44,814 nucleotides of DNA from the NCBI GenBank assembly GCA_025965895.1, contig JAOPWC010000039.1, positions 1-44,814 on the forward strand, read 5' to 3'. The position numbers were made by a program, and so were the translations under genes. The DNA is from Mycobacterium sp. (GTDB taxonomy: Bacteria; Actinomycetota; Actinomycetes; Mycobacteriales; Mycobacteriaceae). Position 1 is the first letter of the stretch, and every line of letters begins with the position of its first letter. Below are positions 33,416 to 42,105 of this stretch, one piece after another. The notes below the pieces were generated by a model. It did not search any database. It was given only the letters and a program-made list of their open reading frames with translations, and was not told the DNA's origin.

Positions 33416-35584
33416 CTAAAGCAGCTTGTCGAGGGTGATCGGTAGGTCGGTGATCCGCTTGCCGGTGGCGTTGAAGACCGCGTTCGCGATCGCAGCGGGA
33501 ACGCCGACAATGACGATCTCGCCTAGTCCCTTGGCCCCGATCGGATCGGCGATCGTGTCTTCGCCGGAGAGGAATTGCGCATCCAGCGCAGAGACATCGG
33601 CGTTGACCGGCACGAGGTAGTCGGACATGTTCGCGTTGACGATGCGTCCGTCACGGTGGTCGGTCTGGGTGTTCTCGAACAGGGTCATTCCGATGCCGCC
33701 GACCATGCCGCCGATCGCCTGGCTATGGGCAAGCTTTGGGTTGATCACCCGTCCTGCGTCATAGCATCCGAGCACGCGCCGAACCCGGATTACCCCGAGC
33801 GCCTCGTCCACGGCGACTTCGGCGAATACTGCGCCGTAGGCGTACAGCGAGAAGCGCGAGTCGGTGTCTCCCGGCGACCACGTCTGCTGCAGATCCAAGT
33901 ACGGCCATCCGCGGCGAAGCAGCAGCTCGTCGTAGCCTTCTTCACGCGACAGATCAGTGGTTGAGAACATCCGGCCCGCGGCGACCGACACCTGTTGCGG
34001 TGCCAGCCCGTTCAGCGGTGAGCCGGGATCGACCACGGCGGTGCGGATGAATCTGTCACGCAACATGTTCGCCGCAGTGAACACCGCCGATCCGACGCTG
34101 GCCATGGTGCGTGAACCCGAATGCGGCGGAGCTTTCGGCAGGCGGCTGTCACCGAGCGCGAATCGCACCTGGGCCAACGGTAGGCCGAGCGCGTCCGCGG
34201 CGACCTGCGCCATGGATGTATAGGTGCCGGGTCCCATGTCGCTGGTCGCGCTCTGCACGTCCGCCGTGCCGTCCGCGTTGACACGCACCGACGCGTCCGA
34301 CGGGCTTCTTCCGGTGTGGTAGCCGGCCGCCGCCATGCCGATGCCGACCAACTCATGACCGTCACGGGTCGAGCGGGGCGTCGGATTGCGTTGCGACCAG
34401 CCGAAGTTGGCGGCGCCCTGTCGGAAACAGTCGGTGAGCCGCCGCGTGGAAAACGGGCTGCCCGTGGTCTGGTCGCGGTCGGGTTCGTTGCGTAGGCGCA
34501 ACTCGATCGGGTCCATCCCCAGCAGATACGCCAGGTCGTCCATCGCCGACTCGAGTGCAAACGCGCCGGTTGTGGCGCCGGGCCCACGCATGTAGGTCGG
34601 CAGGTTGACGTCAAGTGGAACCACGCGATAGGTCGAGCGCATGTTCGGGCAGCTGTACATGACCTTCGGCAGGGCCGTGATGCTGTCCTCGTAGAGCTGA
34701 TAGCGGGCAGTCTCCGTGCGGCCGTCGTGAACCATCGCTGTGATCCGGCCGGATCGATCGGCGCCGATGGCCAACCGCTGGCGGCTGGTTGGTCGGTATC
34801 CCACCCCGCTGTACATCTCCTTGCGAGTCAGCACCAGCTTGACCGGGCGACCCATCACCCGGGCGGCGTAGGCGGCGAGCATTTGATGCGGCCACGTCCG
34901 GCCGGCGCTGCCGAAAGCCCCGCCGACGAACGGCGAGATCACCCGCACGTTTCCGACCGGAACGCCGAATGCGGTCGCCAGCGACTCCTGCGCGGAGTTG
35001 ATGCCCTGGACCTTGTCCCACACCGTCAGCTGGTCCCCGGTCCAGGTGGCGATCGTGGCCGGCAACTCCATCGGGTTGTGGTTGTTGCGGGCGATTGTGT
35101 AGTTGCGGTCGGTGACCACAGCAGACGCGTGAAGTACGCCGTCGGCGTCGCCGCGCGAGTAGTCTCGCGTGCTTTGACCAGCCATGGCGGACGCCTCGGG
35201 TGCATCAATGTCCGTCAGCGCATGGCCGCCGGAGTACCGCACGGATACCAGGGAGGCCCCGTGCCTGGCCGCCTCCAACGTCGAGGCGACTACGACCGCG
35301 ACGGGCTGCCCGAAGAACGCGACCTTCCGTGGGTCGAAAGGCAAAGTGACGCCGGTGAAGTCGGTCAGGACCCGGAGGACTCCGGGGTGTTTGAGCGCCG
35401 CATCGGACTCGACTCGCGCCACATCCCCGCTCGGGGTCGTGCTGCAGACCAATGTCCCGTGGACGACGTTCGGAGTGGGATTGTCCGCGGCGTATCGCGC
35501 GGCCCCCGTCACCTTGAGGCGGCCGTCGACCCGGACAACTGGCTGACCCACGATTGGTCCGGGCTCACGGACGGGGTACGTCAT
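33416..35584 (-). CDS. molybdenum hydroxylase large subunit (PaoC/XdhA-type)
   Basis: 722 residues. Typical xanthine dehydrogenase-family large subunit: N-terminal domain VDGRLKVTGAARYAADN, molybdopterin contacts in SPFVGGAFGSAGRTW and MRGPGATTGAFALESAMDD, the MoCo segment TSDMGPGTYTSMAQVAADAL, and the catalytic glutamate in GAKGLGEIVIVG. It oxidises aldehydes or N-heterocycles with water. There is no signal peptide, so it must be folded with the FeS subunit before export. Its ATG overlaps the stop of the FAD-subunit gene (ATGA at 35581-35584), confirming the operon order FeS-FAD-MoCo. Confidence 0.92.
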   Translation of the reverse strand: MTYPVREPGPIVGQPVVRVDGRLKVTGAARYAADNPTPNVVHGTLVCSTTPSGDVARVESDAALKHPGVLRVLTDFTGVTLPFDPRKVAFFGQPVAVVVASTLEAARHGASLVSVRYSGGHALTDIDAPEASAMAGQSTRDYSRGDADGVLHASAVVTDRNYTIARNNHNPMELPATIATWTGDQLTVWDKVQGINSAQESLATAFGVPVGNVRVISPFVGGAFGSAGRTWPHQMLAAYAARVMGRPVKLVLTRKEMYSGVGYRPTSRQRLAIGADRSGRITAMVHDGRTETARYQLYEDSITALPKVMYSCPNMRSTYRVVPLDVNLPTYMRGPGATTGAFALESAMDDLAYLLGMDPIELRLRNEPDRDQTTGSPFSTRRLTDCFRQGAANFGWSQRNPTPRSTRDGHELVGIGMAAAGYHTGRSPSDASVRVNADGTADVQSATSDMGPGTYTSMAQVAADALGLPLAQVRFALGDSRLPKAPPHSGSRTMASVGSAVFTAANMLRDRFIRTAVVDPGSPLNGLAPQQVSVAAGRMFSTTDLSREEGYDELLLRRGWPYLDLQQTWSPGDTDSRFSLYAYGAVFAEVAVDEALGVIRVRRVLGCYDAGRVINPKLAHSQAIGGMVGGIGMTLFENTQTDHRDGRIVNANMSDYLVPVNADVSALDAQFLSGEDTIADPIGAKGLGEIVIVGVPAAIANAVFNATGKRITDLPITLDKLL

Positions 35585-36558
35585 GGCATGGCCGCTACGG
35601 TCATGAGTTGTCGCTCAACGGTGCGTCTGAGAAGTTCGACCTTGAATGCGTTGTCCGACAGAGGTTTTGCTCCATCAGCGGCCCGGGCGGATGCGGTCTT
35701 CCACAGTGCGTCGTTCGGGGCGCGTCCCACCAGCGCCTGCTCGACGGCCGGCAGTCGCCATGGCACTGTCGCCACGCCGCCGGCTGCCACGCGGGCCCGC
35801 CGGATCGTGCCCTGCTGAATGTCCATAGCGACCGCCGCCGAGGCCAACGCGAACTCGAACGACTGGCGATCGCGCACCTTGAGGTATCCCGACCGACGCA
35901 TCTCGGGTCCCGTCGGGATCTCCACTGCGACGATGAGTTCATCACGGGCAAGGTTGTGTTCCTGATCGGGCGTGCTTTCCGGCGCACGGAAAAGCTGGCC
36001 GATGGGAATCCTGCGTTCCGCATCGGCGTTTCGGGCCACTACGGTGGCGTCAAGCGCGGTGAGCGCGACCGCGAGGTCGGAGGGATGCGTTGCCGCGCAC
36101 TGCTGGCTTGCCCCTAAAATCGCATGGCCGCGGTTGATTCCGCCGATAGCCGAACAGCCAGCGCCGGGGGTTCTGCGATTGCAATCGGCCGACACGTCAC
36201 GGAAGTAGAGGCAGCGTGGCCGCTGAAGCAGGTTGCCCCCGATCGACGCCATGTTGCGCACCTGGGCTGACGCGCTGAGTTCCAACGCCTGTGCGATGAC
36301 GGGGAATTCACGACGAACATCAGGGTGTGCGGCTACTTCCGACATTCGTGCCAACGAGCCGATCCGCAGGCTCGAGGACCGCAGACCGATCGCGCGGTAC
36401 GGCAGCGCGTTGATGTCGACCAGCGCCGTGGGCCGAACAACGGTCTCGCGCATCAAGTCGAGGAGCGTCGTGCCGCCCGCGATGAAGACCGCACCGGATC
36501 GTGCCGCCGCGAATGCCGAGCGCTCATCGGCCGCCTTGGTGAACCTGAACGGGAACAT
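35581..36558 (-). CDS. molybdenum hydroxylase FAD-binding subunit (PaoB-type)
   Basis: 325 residues from ATG 36558 (MFPFRFTKAADE). FAD-binding loops: VFIAGGTTLLDLM and NMASIGGNLLQRPRC. A cysteine-rich insertion follows, RCLYFRDVSADCNRR and PGAGCSAI, with a fourth Cys in SQQCAATHPSD. It corresponds to the [4Fe-4S] region of PaoB-type subunits and is absent from ordinary xanthine dehydrogenases. It transfers electrons between the molybdenum and FeS subunits. It starts 8 bp after the FeS-subunit stop and ends in ATGA overlap with the MoCo subunit gene. Confidence 0.9.
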   Translation of the reverse strand: MFPFRFTKAADERSAFAAARSGAVFIAGGTTLLDLMRETVVRPTALVDINALPYRAIGLRSSSLRIGSLARMSEVAAHPDVRREFPVIAQALELSASAQVRNMASIGGNLLQRPRCLYFRDVSADCNRRTPGAGCSAIGGINRGHAILGASQQCAATHPSDLAVALTALDATVVARNADAERRIPIGQLFRAPESTPDQEHNLARDELIVAVEIPTGPEMRRSGYLKVRDRQSFEFALASAAVAMDIQQGTIRRARVAAGGVATVPWRLPAVEQALVGRAPNDALWKTASARAADGAKPLSDNAFKVELLRRTVERQLMTVAAMP

Positions 36559-36565
36559 CGCTCGG

Positions 36566-37192
36566 TCAGGCCCCGTTGGCCGTCTTGGCGATGGCCGAGA
36601 CGATGTTGGTGTAGGCACCGCACCGACAGATATTGCCGCTCATCCATTCTCGTATCTCGGCTGCCGAGCCGGTGTGCCCCTCTTTGATGCAGCCGACACC
36701 TGAAACGATCTGCCCGGACGTGCAATAGCCGCACTGGAAAGCGTCCTCGTCGATGAAGGCCTGCTGGAGCGGATGCATCCGGCCGTCCTTGGCCAGGCCC
36801 TCCACCGTGACTATGTCAGCGCCGTCGTGCATTACCGCAAGCGTCAGGCAGGAGACCACCCGTGTGCCGTTCAGCAAGACGGTGCAGGCTCCGCAGGCGC
36901 CTTGATCGCAGCCTTTCTTGGTTCCCGTCAAACCGGCGCGTTCTCGCAGCATGTCCAGAAGCGACGTGCGGTTGTCGACAGCGATCTCTTTGGCCTCGCC
37001 GTTTATCCGCAGATGCACGACGGCGGATTCTTGGGCGTCACCGTTGCTTTCAGCTCTCTCACAGGAGGTCAGCAACGGAGTGCTGGCTACTGCGCCGCCC
37101 ACTGCCAGGGATGCCCCGACGAATGTCCTGCGGTTCATGCGTAACTGTGGAAAGGATTCCGGAGCCCCGCCGTGGCGGTCGGCTTCGCTCAT
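36566..37192 (-). CDS. molybdenum hydroxylase [2Fe-2S] subunit with Tat signal (PaoA-type)
   Basis: 208 residues from ATG 37192. N-terminus: R21-R22 in MNRRTFVGASLA (twin-arginine) and a hydrophobic run ending in LTSC44, which also fits a lipobox, so it may be a Tat lipoprotein. Two [2Fe-2S] clusters: KGCDQGACGACTVLLNG ... VSC (plant-type) and CGYCTSGQ ... NICRCGAY. It is the electron exit of a periplasmic aldehyde oxidase complex; the unsigned FAD and MoCo subunits would be exported with it. It is first in the three-gene operon. No PaoD-type chaperone gene is present in the window. Confidence 0.92.
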   Translation of the reverse strand: MSEADRHGGAPESFPQLRMNRRTFVGASLAVGGAVASTPLLTSCERAESNGDAQESAVVHLRINGEAKEIAVDNRTSLLDMLRERAGLTGTKKGCDQGACGACTVLLNGTRVVSCLTLAVMHDGADIVTVEGLAKDGRMHPLQQAFIDEDAFQCGYCTSGQIVSGVGCIKEGHTGSAAEIREWMSGNICRCGAYTNIVSAIAKTANGA

Positions 37193-37315
37193 CGCGCTTC
37201 CCCCTCGAGTTGTGGGACCGCCCCTGCAGACCGCAAGGGCCTGCGCCGACACACACACTCTAGGAGGTGTCCGGGGTTCTCGGCATTTGCGCATGTCACA
37301 GCCGGATTGTCGTTA

Positions 37316-37500
37316 TGCCGGGCGTGGTCACCGAACACCGTCACCGCACGCGGGTGGTGCTTTTTCATGGCTTGATCAACTCAAAGCGAGCTTTGACCGT
37401 CTACCGCCTCTGCTCGACGACTTCGACGTGACAGCGCTCGACTACCCGGACACGGCGCCAAAGCCAACCATCGCCGAGGCTGGGCACAGGCTACCTGGGA
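37316..37500 (+). pseudogene. alpha/beta-hydrolase relic with frameshift
   Basis: One frame reads TRVVLFHGL (strand and oxyanion His-Gly of an alpha/beta hydrolase). At about 37385 the similarity moves to another frame: DQLKASFDRLPPLLDDFDV followed by TALDYPDT, the usual next strand and loop. No start, nucleophile or C-terminus is left. It lies in a 700-bp gene-free interval upstream of the aldehyde oxidase operon. Confidence 0.55.
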
Positions 37501-37894
37501 GACCCCCGAGCGGGTCGGCGGAGCGCTGCGCGCGGCCGCTGCCAACGGACCTGAGCGCATGCCGCGTCGTCCATCTCAGCCGCTCGACCAGCGATGTTGT
37601 TGTCCCACAATGTGTACGGGAAGTCGCTGCTTCCCACACAATGGGGGCGTCTTTTGTCTTTCAACCATGCGTGGCAGACGGGTGCTGACTGACAGACCTC
37701 GTCCACGTAGATCGTCGTGTACAGCACCTGCTGCGCCCGGGGCCGGACCGACACGACGGTGCGAAATGCCAGAATGTGGTCGAAAGTCGGCTGAGATCAA
37801 TCGCCGATTCATCTCGTTAAATTCAAATACCGCGAGAAATCCGGACAGCACAAACTGATGGAGAAGGCGACCTCAAGAACGTGAGCGGAGAAGT
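37501..37894. other. gap with one unassigned ORF
   Basis: About 390 bp. A minus-strand frame (37491-37754) contains VLYTTIYVDEVCQSAPVCH and SSDFPYTLWDNNIAGRAAEMD, which looks more protein-like than its neighbours. It has no ribosome site, signal or family I can name; it may be another relic. Confidence 0.3.
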
Positions 37895-38206
37895 TCAAGA
37901 CCCGCAGTAGAGGGACACCTGGACCGTTTTGCTGATGATGATGGGCACGAGGTAGGACCGTCCCCCGTCGGGACCGCGACCGCCGGTACGCACCAACTGG
38001 GTGTCCGTATTCGGGTTGCGGACACTTGTAACGGCGCACTTGTCGAGCGGGCCGCTGCCAACCTTGTCAATGTTGACGGTGTAGCCCTGAGCTTCCAGTT
38101 GCTGGATTGTGGCTTGTGCCGAATCGGCCGACGCTAACCCAGCGGGTGCGGCCAAGACGCCGCACATGGCGAGTGCCGCGGCAGCGAGGGCCAAAGACTT
38201 GCGCAT
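37895..38206 (-). CDS. small secreted protein, mycobacterial family
   Basis: 103 residues from ATG 38206 (GGAGGCGAGG ahead). Sec signal MRKSLALAAAALAMCGVLAAPAGLASADS, with cleavage after ASA. The mature part of about 75 residues has QATIQQLEAQGYTVNIDKVGSGPLDKCAVTSVRNPNT and a C-terminal VQVSLYCGS, with two cysteines that probably form one disulphide. The same layout is common in mycobacterial secreted proteins of unknown function. It is monocistronic and divergent from the DUF5642-type lipoprotein pair. Confidence 0.75.
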   Translation of the reverse strand: MRKSLALAAAALAMCGVLAAPAGLASADSAQATIQQLEAQGYTVNIDKVGSGPLDKCAVTSVRNPNTDTQLVRTGGRGPDGGRSYLVPIIISKTVQVSLYCGS

Positions 38207-38302
38207 AACCTCGCCTCCCATCTATAGATTACGCGGGTATCCCCACCGAGATACATCGCTTTTCGTCGGCGATTCGTTCCCAGGAAATTTTAAGCGTTAT
38301 CT

Positions 38303-38998
38303 ATGGCAAGAAGGGGCGTGCGCCTGCTCGGGTTCAGCGTGTCGGCTGCGTTGTGGGTAGTCGGGTGTGCGGGTGTGCCGCCGGGTCAGTCCCCCTCGGC
38401 GACTCCAGCCTCCAAGCCCGCCGGCGACGCTCTAGACATCAACCCAGTCAACATCCGGCGGCTGCGCGGGACCTTCCCGCCGGGTTTCGAGGTCGCCGAC
38501 GCCAACGGCTCGTCGTCACCGACGCGGTTCTGGGGCTTCGGGCAGGACTGGTCTGCCGATCCCGCCCAGTGCGCATCGTTGGCCGATCCGCTCGGCGGGC
38601 AGGGCGCAGCCCCGCGGGGCCTCTCCGGATCGGGGCCCGGCGGCATCGTCTACGTCGTGGTGGCCTCGTCCCCGGCACCGCCCGTGGCGTTGGATCCGGC
38701 TGTCGTTGCCGACTGCGGCCGGTGGTCAATGGCGTCAGGCCGGACCACTGCGACCGTCCAGTTGACAGCCGCTCCGCAGATCGACGGTGCGGCCACGTGG
38801 GCGATGGACACCGAGACGCGCACCGTTGTGGAGGGCGGAACCGAAACCGATTCGCAAGCCCACACCGCCATCGCTTACCTCGGCGACTACCTGGCATTCG
38901 TCACCGTGGTGACCGATCCCGGCTCGACGCAACCGCAACTGCCGCCGGAATTCTCGTCCGCTTTCCTCGTCCGAACCGTGAGGACGTTGCGAGGATGA
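38303..38998 (+). CDS. DUF5642-type lipoprotein (first of tandem pair)
   Basis: 231 residues. Lsp signal with lipobox VVGC (ALWVVGCAGV). After a Pro/Ser linker come INPVNIRRLRGTFPPGFEV, a CASLADPL segment, VADCGRWSMASG and an ending of the type YLGDYLAFVTVVTDPG. It is similar in layout to the next gene, and the pair is tandem with 27 bp between. Both belong to the mycobacterial DUF5642-type surface lipoproteins of unknown function. Start ATG 38303. Confidence 0.75.
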   Translation: MARRGVRLLGFSVSAALWVVGCAGVPPGQSPSATPASKPAGDALDINPVNIRRLRGTFPPGFEVADANGSSSPTRFWGFGQDWSADPAQCASLADPLGGQGAAPRGLSGSGPGGIVYVVVASSPAPPVALDPAVVADCGRWSMASGRTTATVQLTAAPQIDGAATWAMDTETRTVVEGGTETDSQAHTAIAYLGDYLAFVTVVTDPGSTQPQLPPEFSSAFLVRTVRTLRG

Positions 38999-39025
38999 GT
39001 CACCGGCATTAGGTACATTGCGCGG

Positions 39026-39700
39026 ATGCCGATGAGAAGGGTGCTGCTGGTTATCGTCTGCGGTCTCGGGCTGCTGGCTTCTGCGGGGTGCTCATCGGAC
39101 AGTTCGGCACAGAACCAACACATCGATATCGCGAAGGTTTTTTCTGTCAAGTCGACGTTCGGCCCGCAGTTCAAGGTCATCACGACGGGGCCGACAGGCA
39201 TAGACCCGAGGCTGCTGACAGCCCAAAAGCTCCCTGACGGCATCACTTTCGATCCACCGGACTGCGCCAAGTACGCGGCGGGTCAGACGCTTCCTCCAGG
39301 ACTGGAGGGCAACATGGCCGCTGTCTCCGCGGAAGGGGAGGGAAATCGCTTCATCGCGCTCGCGGTCGAGACTTCGCAGCAAGTTCCGTTCGACGCGTCG
39401 ATGACCGATAAGTGCAAGCGCGTCACGTTCTCGGGCGGCAGCCTGCACGGTGTCGTCGACGTGATCGACGCGCCGCACATCGACGGAGGCCACACCATCG
39501 GGACACACCGCGTGCTGGAGGCCACGCTCGGTGACCAGACCCGCTCCGGCGAGTTGTACAACTACGTCGCATATCTCGACAACTACCTGGTGCTCGTCGC
39601 TGCCAACCCACTGCTGATCCCCAACCAGCCGGTGGCCCCGGTGAACGTCGACCGCGCCTGCGCGTTGCTGAGCGACGCGGTCGCGGCGGTGCGCGGCTGA
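39026..39700 (+). CDS. DUF5642-type lipoprotein (second of tandem pair)
   Basis: 224 residues. Signal MPMRRVLLVIVCGLGLLASAGC, lipobox ASAGC. The body has IDIAKVFSVKSTFGPQFKV, PPDCAKYAAGQTLPPGL, a second Cys in DKCKRVTFSGGSLHGVVD, and NYVAYLDNYLVLVAANP near the end, paralleling the previous protein (YLGDYLAFVTVV). It is cotranscribed with it and convergent with the AlkB-like gene (5 bp apart). By position it may correspond to Rv0999 of M. tuberculosis, which precedes the AlkB-like Rv1000c, but this is from memory. Confidence 0.75.
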   Translation: MPMRRVLLVIVCGLGLLASAGCSSDSSAQNQHIDIAKVFSVKSTFGPQFKVITTGPTGIDPRLLTAQKLPDGITFDPPDCAKYAAGQTLPPGLEGNMAAVSAEGEGNRFIALAVETSQQVPFDASMTDKCKRVTFSGGSLHGVVDVIDAPHIDGGHTIGTHRVLEATLGDQTRSGELYNYVAYLDNYLVLVAANPLLIPNQPVAPVNVDRACALLSDAVAAVRG

Positions 39701-39705
39701 GGCGG

Positions 39706-40302
39706 TCAGCGCACGTTGTGGGGGCGGAACTGGATGCTGATGCGCGGTCCGCACGGTTTGGTGGTTTTCGGGACGGCGTGCTCCCAGGTGCGCTGGCACG
39801 ATCCGCCCATCACCAGCAGATCGCCGTGACCCTGCGGCAGCCGTAACGACCGGCCGCCGCCCTTCGGCCGCAGCGCGAACACCCGCGTGGCGCCGAGGCT
39901 GACGATCGCCACCGTGGTGTCTTCCTTGCGGCCGCGGCCGATTTTGTCGCCGTGCCAGGCGACGCTGTCGTTGCCGTCGCGGTACAGGCATAGGCCGGCG
40001 GTAGTGAACGGCTCACCGAGGGCGTCGGCGTAGAGGTCGTTCAGCCGGTCCCGGAGTTCGCCGATCCGGGGATGTGGGAGAGGCTCGCTGTCGAGGTCGT
40101 GGAAGCTGAGCAGCCGTGGCACATCGACGACGCGGTCGTACATTGGGCGGCGCTCGGCACGCCACGGCGTCGTTTCGCTGAGTTCCTCGAGCAGCGAATC
40201 GCAGTCGGTGAGCCAGCCCGAGCACACGTCGATCCACGCCCCGTCGCACAGCCAGCGACGGTCGGCATGGTCGAACAGGGTGCCCTGAACCGCGAACGTC
40301 AT
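39706..40302 (-). CDS. AlkB-like Fe(II)/2-oxoglutarate dioxygenase
   Basis: 198 residues from ATG 40302. Iron ligands H117-x-D119 (VAWHGDKIGRG) and H175 (RTWEHAVPK). 2-oxoglutarate-binding arginines R187 and R193 (PRISIQFRPHN). The preceding FTTAGLCLYRDGNDSVAWHGD is the usual AlkB nucleotide-lid region. AlkB proteins remove alkyl groups from DNA/RNA bases; the mycobacterial type (Rv1000c) is a candidate demethylase of unproven substrate. It lies 31 bp downstream of soxR on the same strand, so it should be induced with SoxR. Confidence 0.88.
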   Translation of the reverse strand: MTFAVQGTLFDHADRRWLCDGAWIDVCSGWLTDCDSLLEELSETTPWRAERRPMYDRVVDVPRLLSFHDLDSEPLPHPRIGELRDRLNDLYADALGEPFTTAGLCLYRDGNDSVAWHGDKIGRGRKEDTTVAIVSLGATRVFALRPKGGGRSLRLPQGHGDLLVMGGSCQRTWEHAVPKTTKPCGPRISIQFRPHNVR

Positions 40303-40333
40303 CGCGCCCAGTTTATCGCACGGCTGTTCGAGC

Positions 40334-40768
40334 TCACTGAAGCCGAACCGGGCCGGGGCCGCGTTCGGCAAGGATGTCGCCGGGGTTGGACAACGCGCAG
40401 CTGCGCAGGCTCAGGCAGCCGCAGCCGATGCAGTCGGCCAGGTTGTCGCGCAGTCGCTGCAGATGCACGATGCGGTCGTCGAGATCCTGGCGCCAACCCG
40501 CCGACAGCCGCGCCCAGTCCTTGCTCATCGGCATCCGGTCAACCGGCAGCGTGGCCATCGCGTCGCGGACCTTCGCGAGCGGAATGCCCAGGCGCTGCGA
40601 CATCCGGATGAACGCCACGCGGCGCAGGGCGTCGCGGGTGTACCGCCGCTGGTTGCCTGAGGTGCGCCTGCTGACGATCAGTCCCTCGCGCTCGTAGAAG
40701 TGCAGCGCGGAAATCGCCACGCCGCTGCGGCCGGCGAGCTCGCCGGGTGAGAGCTCATGTTCATCCAT
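40334..40768 (-). CDS. soxR: SoxR redox-sensing MerR-family regulator
   Basis: 144 residues. MerR-type helix-turn-helix: LSPGELAGRSGVAISALHFYEREGLI, SGNQRRYTRDALRRVAFI. A dimerisation helix follows, then the [2Fe-2S] site C113-x2-C116-x-C118-x5-C124 (CIGCGCLSLRSC), complete. It is activated by redox-cycling compounds. In actinobacteria SoxR controls small sets of flavoenzymes/efflux genes. Here the sox box is 4 bp from its start codon, and the AlkB-like gene follows in the same direction. The divergent arcA starts only 42 bp away. Confidence 0.93.
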   Translation of the reverse strand: MDEHELSPGELAGRSGVAISALHFYEREGLIVSRRTSGNQRRYTRDALRRVAFIRMSQRLGIPLAKVRDAMATLPVDRMPMSKDWARLSAGWRQDLDDRIVHLQRLRDNLADCIGCGCLSLRSCALSNPGDILAERGPGPVRLQ

Positions 40769-40771
40769 GTC

Positions 40772-40791
40772 ACCTCAACCATAGTTGAGGT
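40772..40791. promoter_or_regulatory. SoxR box
   Basis: The palindrome ACCTCAACCATAGTTGAGGT (perfect 8-bp arms, 4-bp centre) matches the layout of the E. coli sox box (CCTCAAGTTAACTTGAGG). It fills half of the 41-bp space between soxR and arcA. Confidence 0.85.
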
Positions 40792-40809
40792 TGACTCACA
40801 CGCGATACC

Positions 40810-42027
40810 GTGAAATCTGTGAGCGACATCGTCCTCGGCTCCAACTCCGAGGTGGGCAGGCTACGGTCGGTGATCCTGCACCGTCCCGGGCCAGAGCTGC
40901 AGCGCCTCACGCCTCGCAACAACGACAAACTGCTCTTCGACGGGCTGCCCTGGGTCACGCGGGCCCAGGAAGAACACGACGCGTTCGCCGCGTTGCTGCG
41001 CTCCCGCGGCGTGGAGGTCATGCTGCTGGCCGATCTGCTCACCGAGGCGTTGCAAAGCGGAGCCGCGCGGATGCATGGCATCGCCGCAGCGGTGGATGCC
41101 CGTCGCCTGGGACATCCTCTGGCCCAAGAACTTTCGGAGTACCTGCGTGGACTCGAGCCTGCGGCGCTGGCGCATGTGCTGATGGCGGGGATGACGTTCA
41201 CCGAGTTGCCGTTCAGCAAGTCCGCGGAGTTGTCCTTGGTGCGCCGGATGCATCACGGCGCCGACTTCGTGATCGACCCGCTGCCCAATCTGCTGTTCAC
41301 CCGCGACTCGTCGTTCTGGATCGGGCCGCGGGTGGCGATCACGTCGTTGGCGCTGCCGGCTCGGGCCCGCGAGACGTCATTGACCGACATCGTCTACGCG
41401 CATCATCCAAGATTCCGCGGTGTGCGGCGGGCCTACGAGTCGCACACCGCGCCGGTGGAGGGCGGCGACGTGCTGCTGCTTTCACCCGGCGTGGTGGCGG
41501 TGGGTGTGGGGGAGCGCACCACGCCCGCGGGTGCGGAAGCCCTGGCGCGCAGCCTGTTCGACGACGACCTGGCGCATACGGTATTGGCGGTGCCTATCGC
41601 TCAGGAACGGGCGCAGATGCATTTGGACACGGTCTGCACGATGGTCGACACCGATGCTGTGGTGATGTATCCGAACGTCGTCGACACGTTGTCGGCCTTC
41701 ACCATCAAGCGCATCGCCGACGGCGTGGTGATCGCCGATGCGGCGCCGTTCGTCGAGGCGGCGGCGAATGCGATGGGGATCTCGAAACTGCGCGTGATCG
41801 ACACCGGCCTCGATCCGATTACCGCCGAGCGTGAGCAATGGGACGACGGCAACAACACGCTGGCGCTGGCCCCCGGCGTAGTCGTCGCCTTTGAGCGAAA
41901 TGTCGAAACCAACTCGCGGTTGGAGGATTTCGGGATCGAGGTACTGCCGATCGCGGCGTGCGAGCTGGGCACCGGCCGCGGCGGACCCCGGTGCATGTCA
42001 TGCCCCGCCGCCCGCGATCCCTTATAA
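40810..42027 (+). CDS. arcA: arginine deiminase
   Basis: 405 residues from GTG 40810 (GTG 40819, [13 protein letters not shown], is also possible). Family motifs: [11 protein letters not shown], the guanidinium/acid site [33 protein letters not shown], and the catalytic cysteine C395 in [11 protein letters not shown]. It hydrolyses arginine to citrulline and ammonia, giving acid tolerance and ATP through the ADI pathway. No arcB, arcC or arginine/ornithine exchanger lies next to it. Rv1001 arcA likewise stands next to the AlkB-like gene. The only promoter space contains the SoxR box. Confidence 0.93.
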   Translation: MKSVSDIVLGSNSEVGRLRSVILHRPGPELQRLTPRNNDKLLFDGLPWVTRAQEEHDAFAALLRSRGVEVMLLADLLTEALQSGAARMHGIAAAVDARRLGHPLAQELSEYLRGLEPAALAHVLMAGMTFTELPFSKSAELSLVRRMHHGADFVIDPLPNLLFTRDSSFWIGPRVAITSLALPARARETSLTDIVYAHHPRFRGVRRAYESHTAPVEGGDVLLLSPGVVAVGVGERTTPAGAEALARSLFDDDLAHTVLAVPIAQERAQMHLDTVCTMVDTDAVVMYPNVVDTLSAFTIKRIADGVVIADAAPFVEAAANAMGISKLRVIDTGLDPITAEREQWDDGNNTLALAPGVVVAFERNVETNSRLEDFGIEVLPIAACELGTGRGGPRCMSCPAARDPL

Positions 42028-42105
42028 AGCCGCGCCGCGCCTCAGCCCCGCAGTTGGGAAATTGATATCACCGGCGCTGCTCTTTCTGTGACGCTCGACG
42101 GTAAT

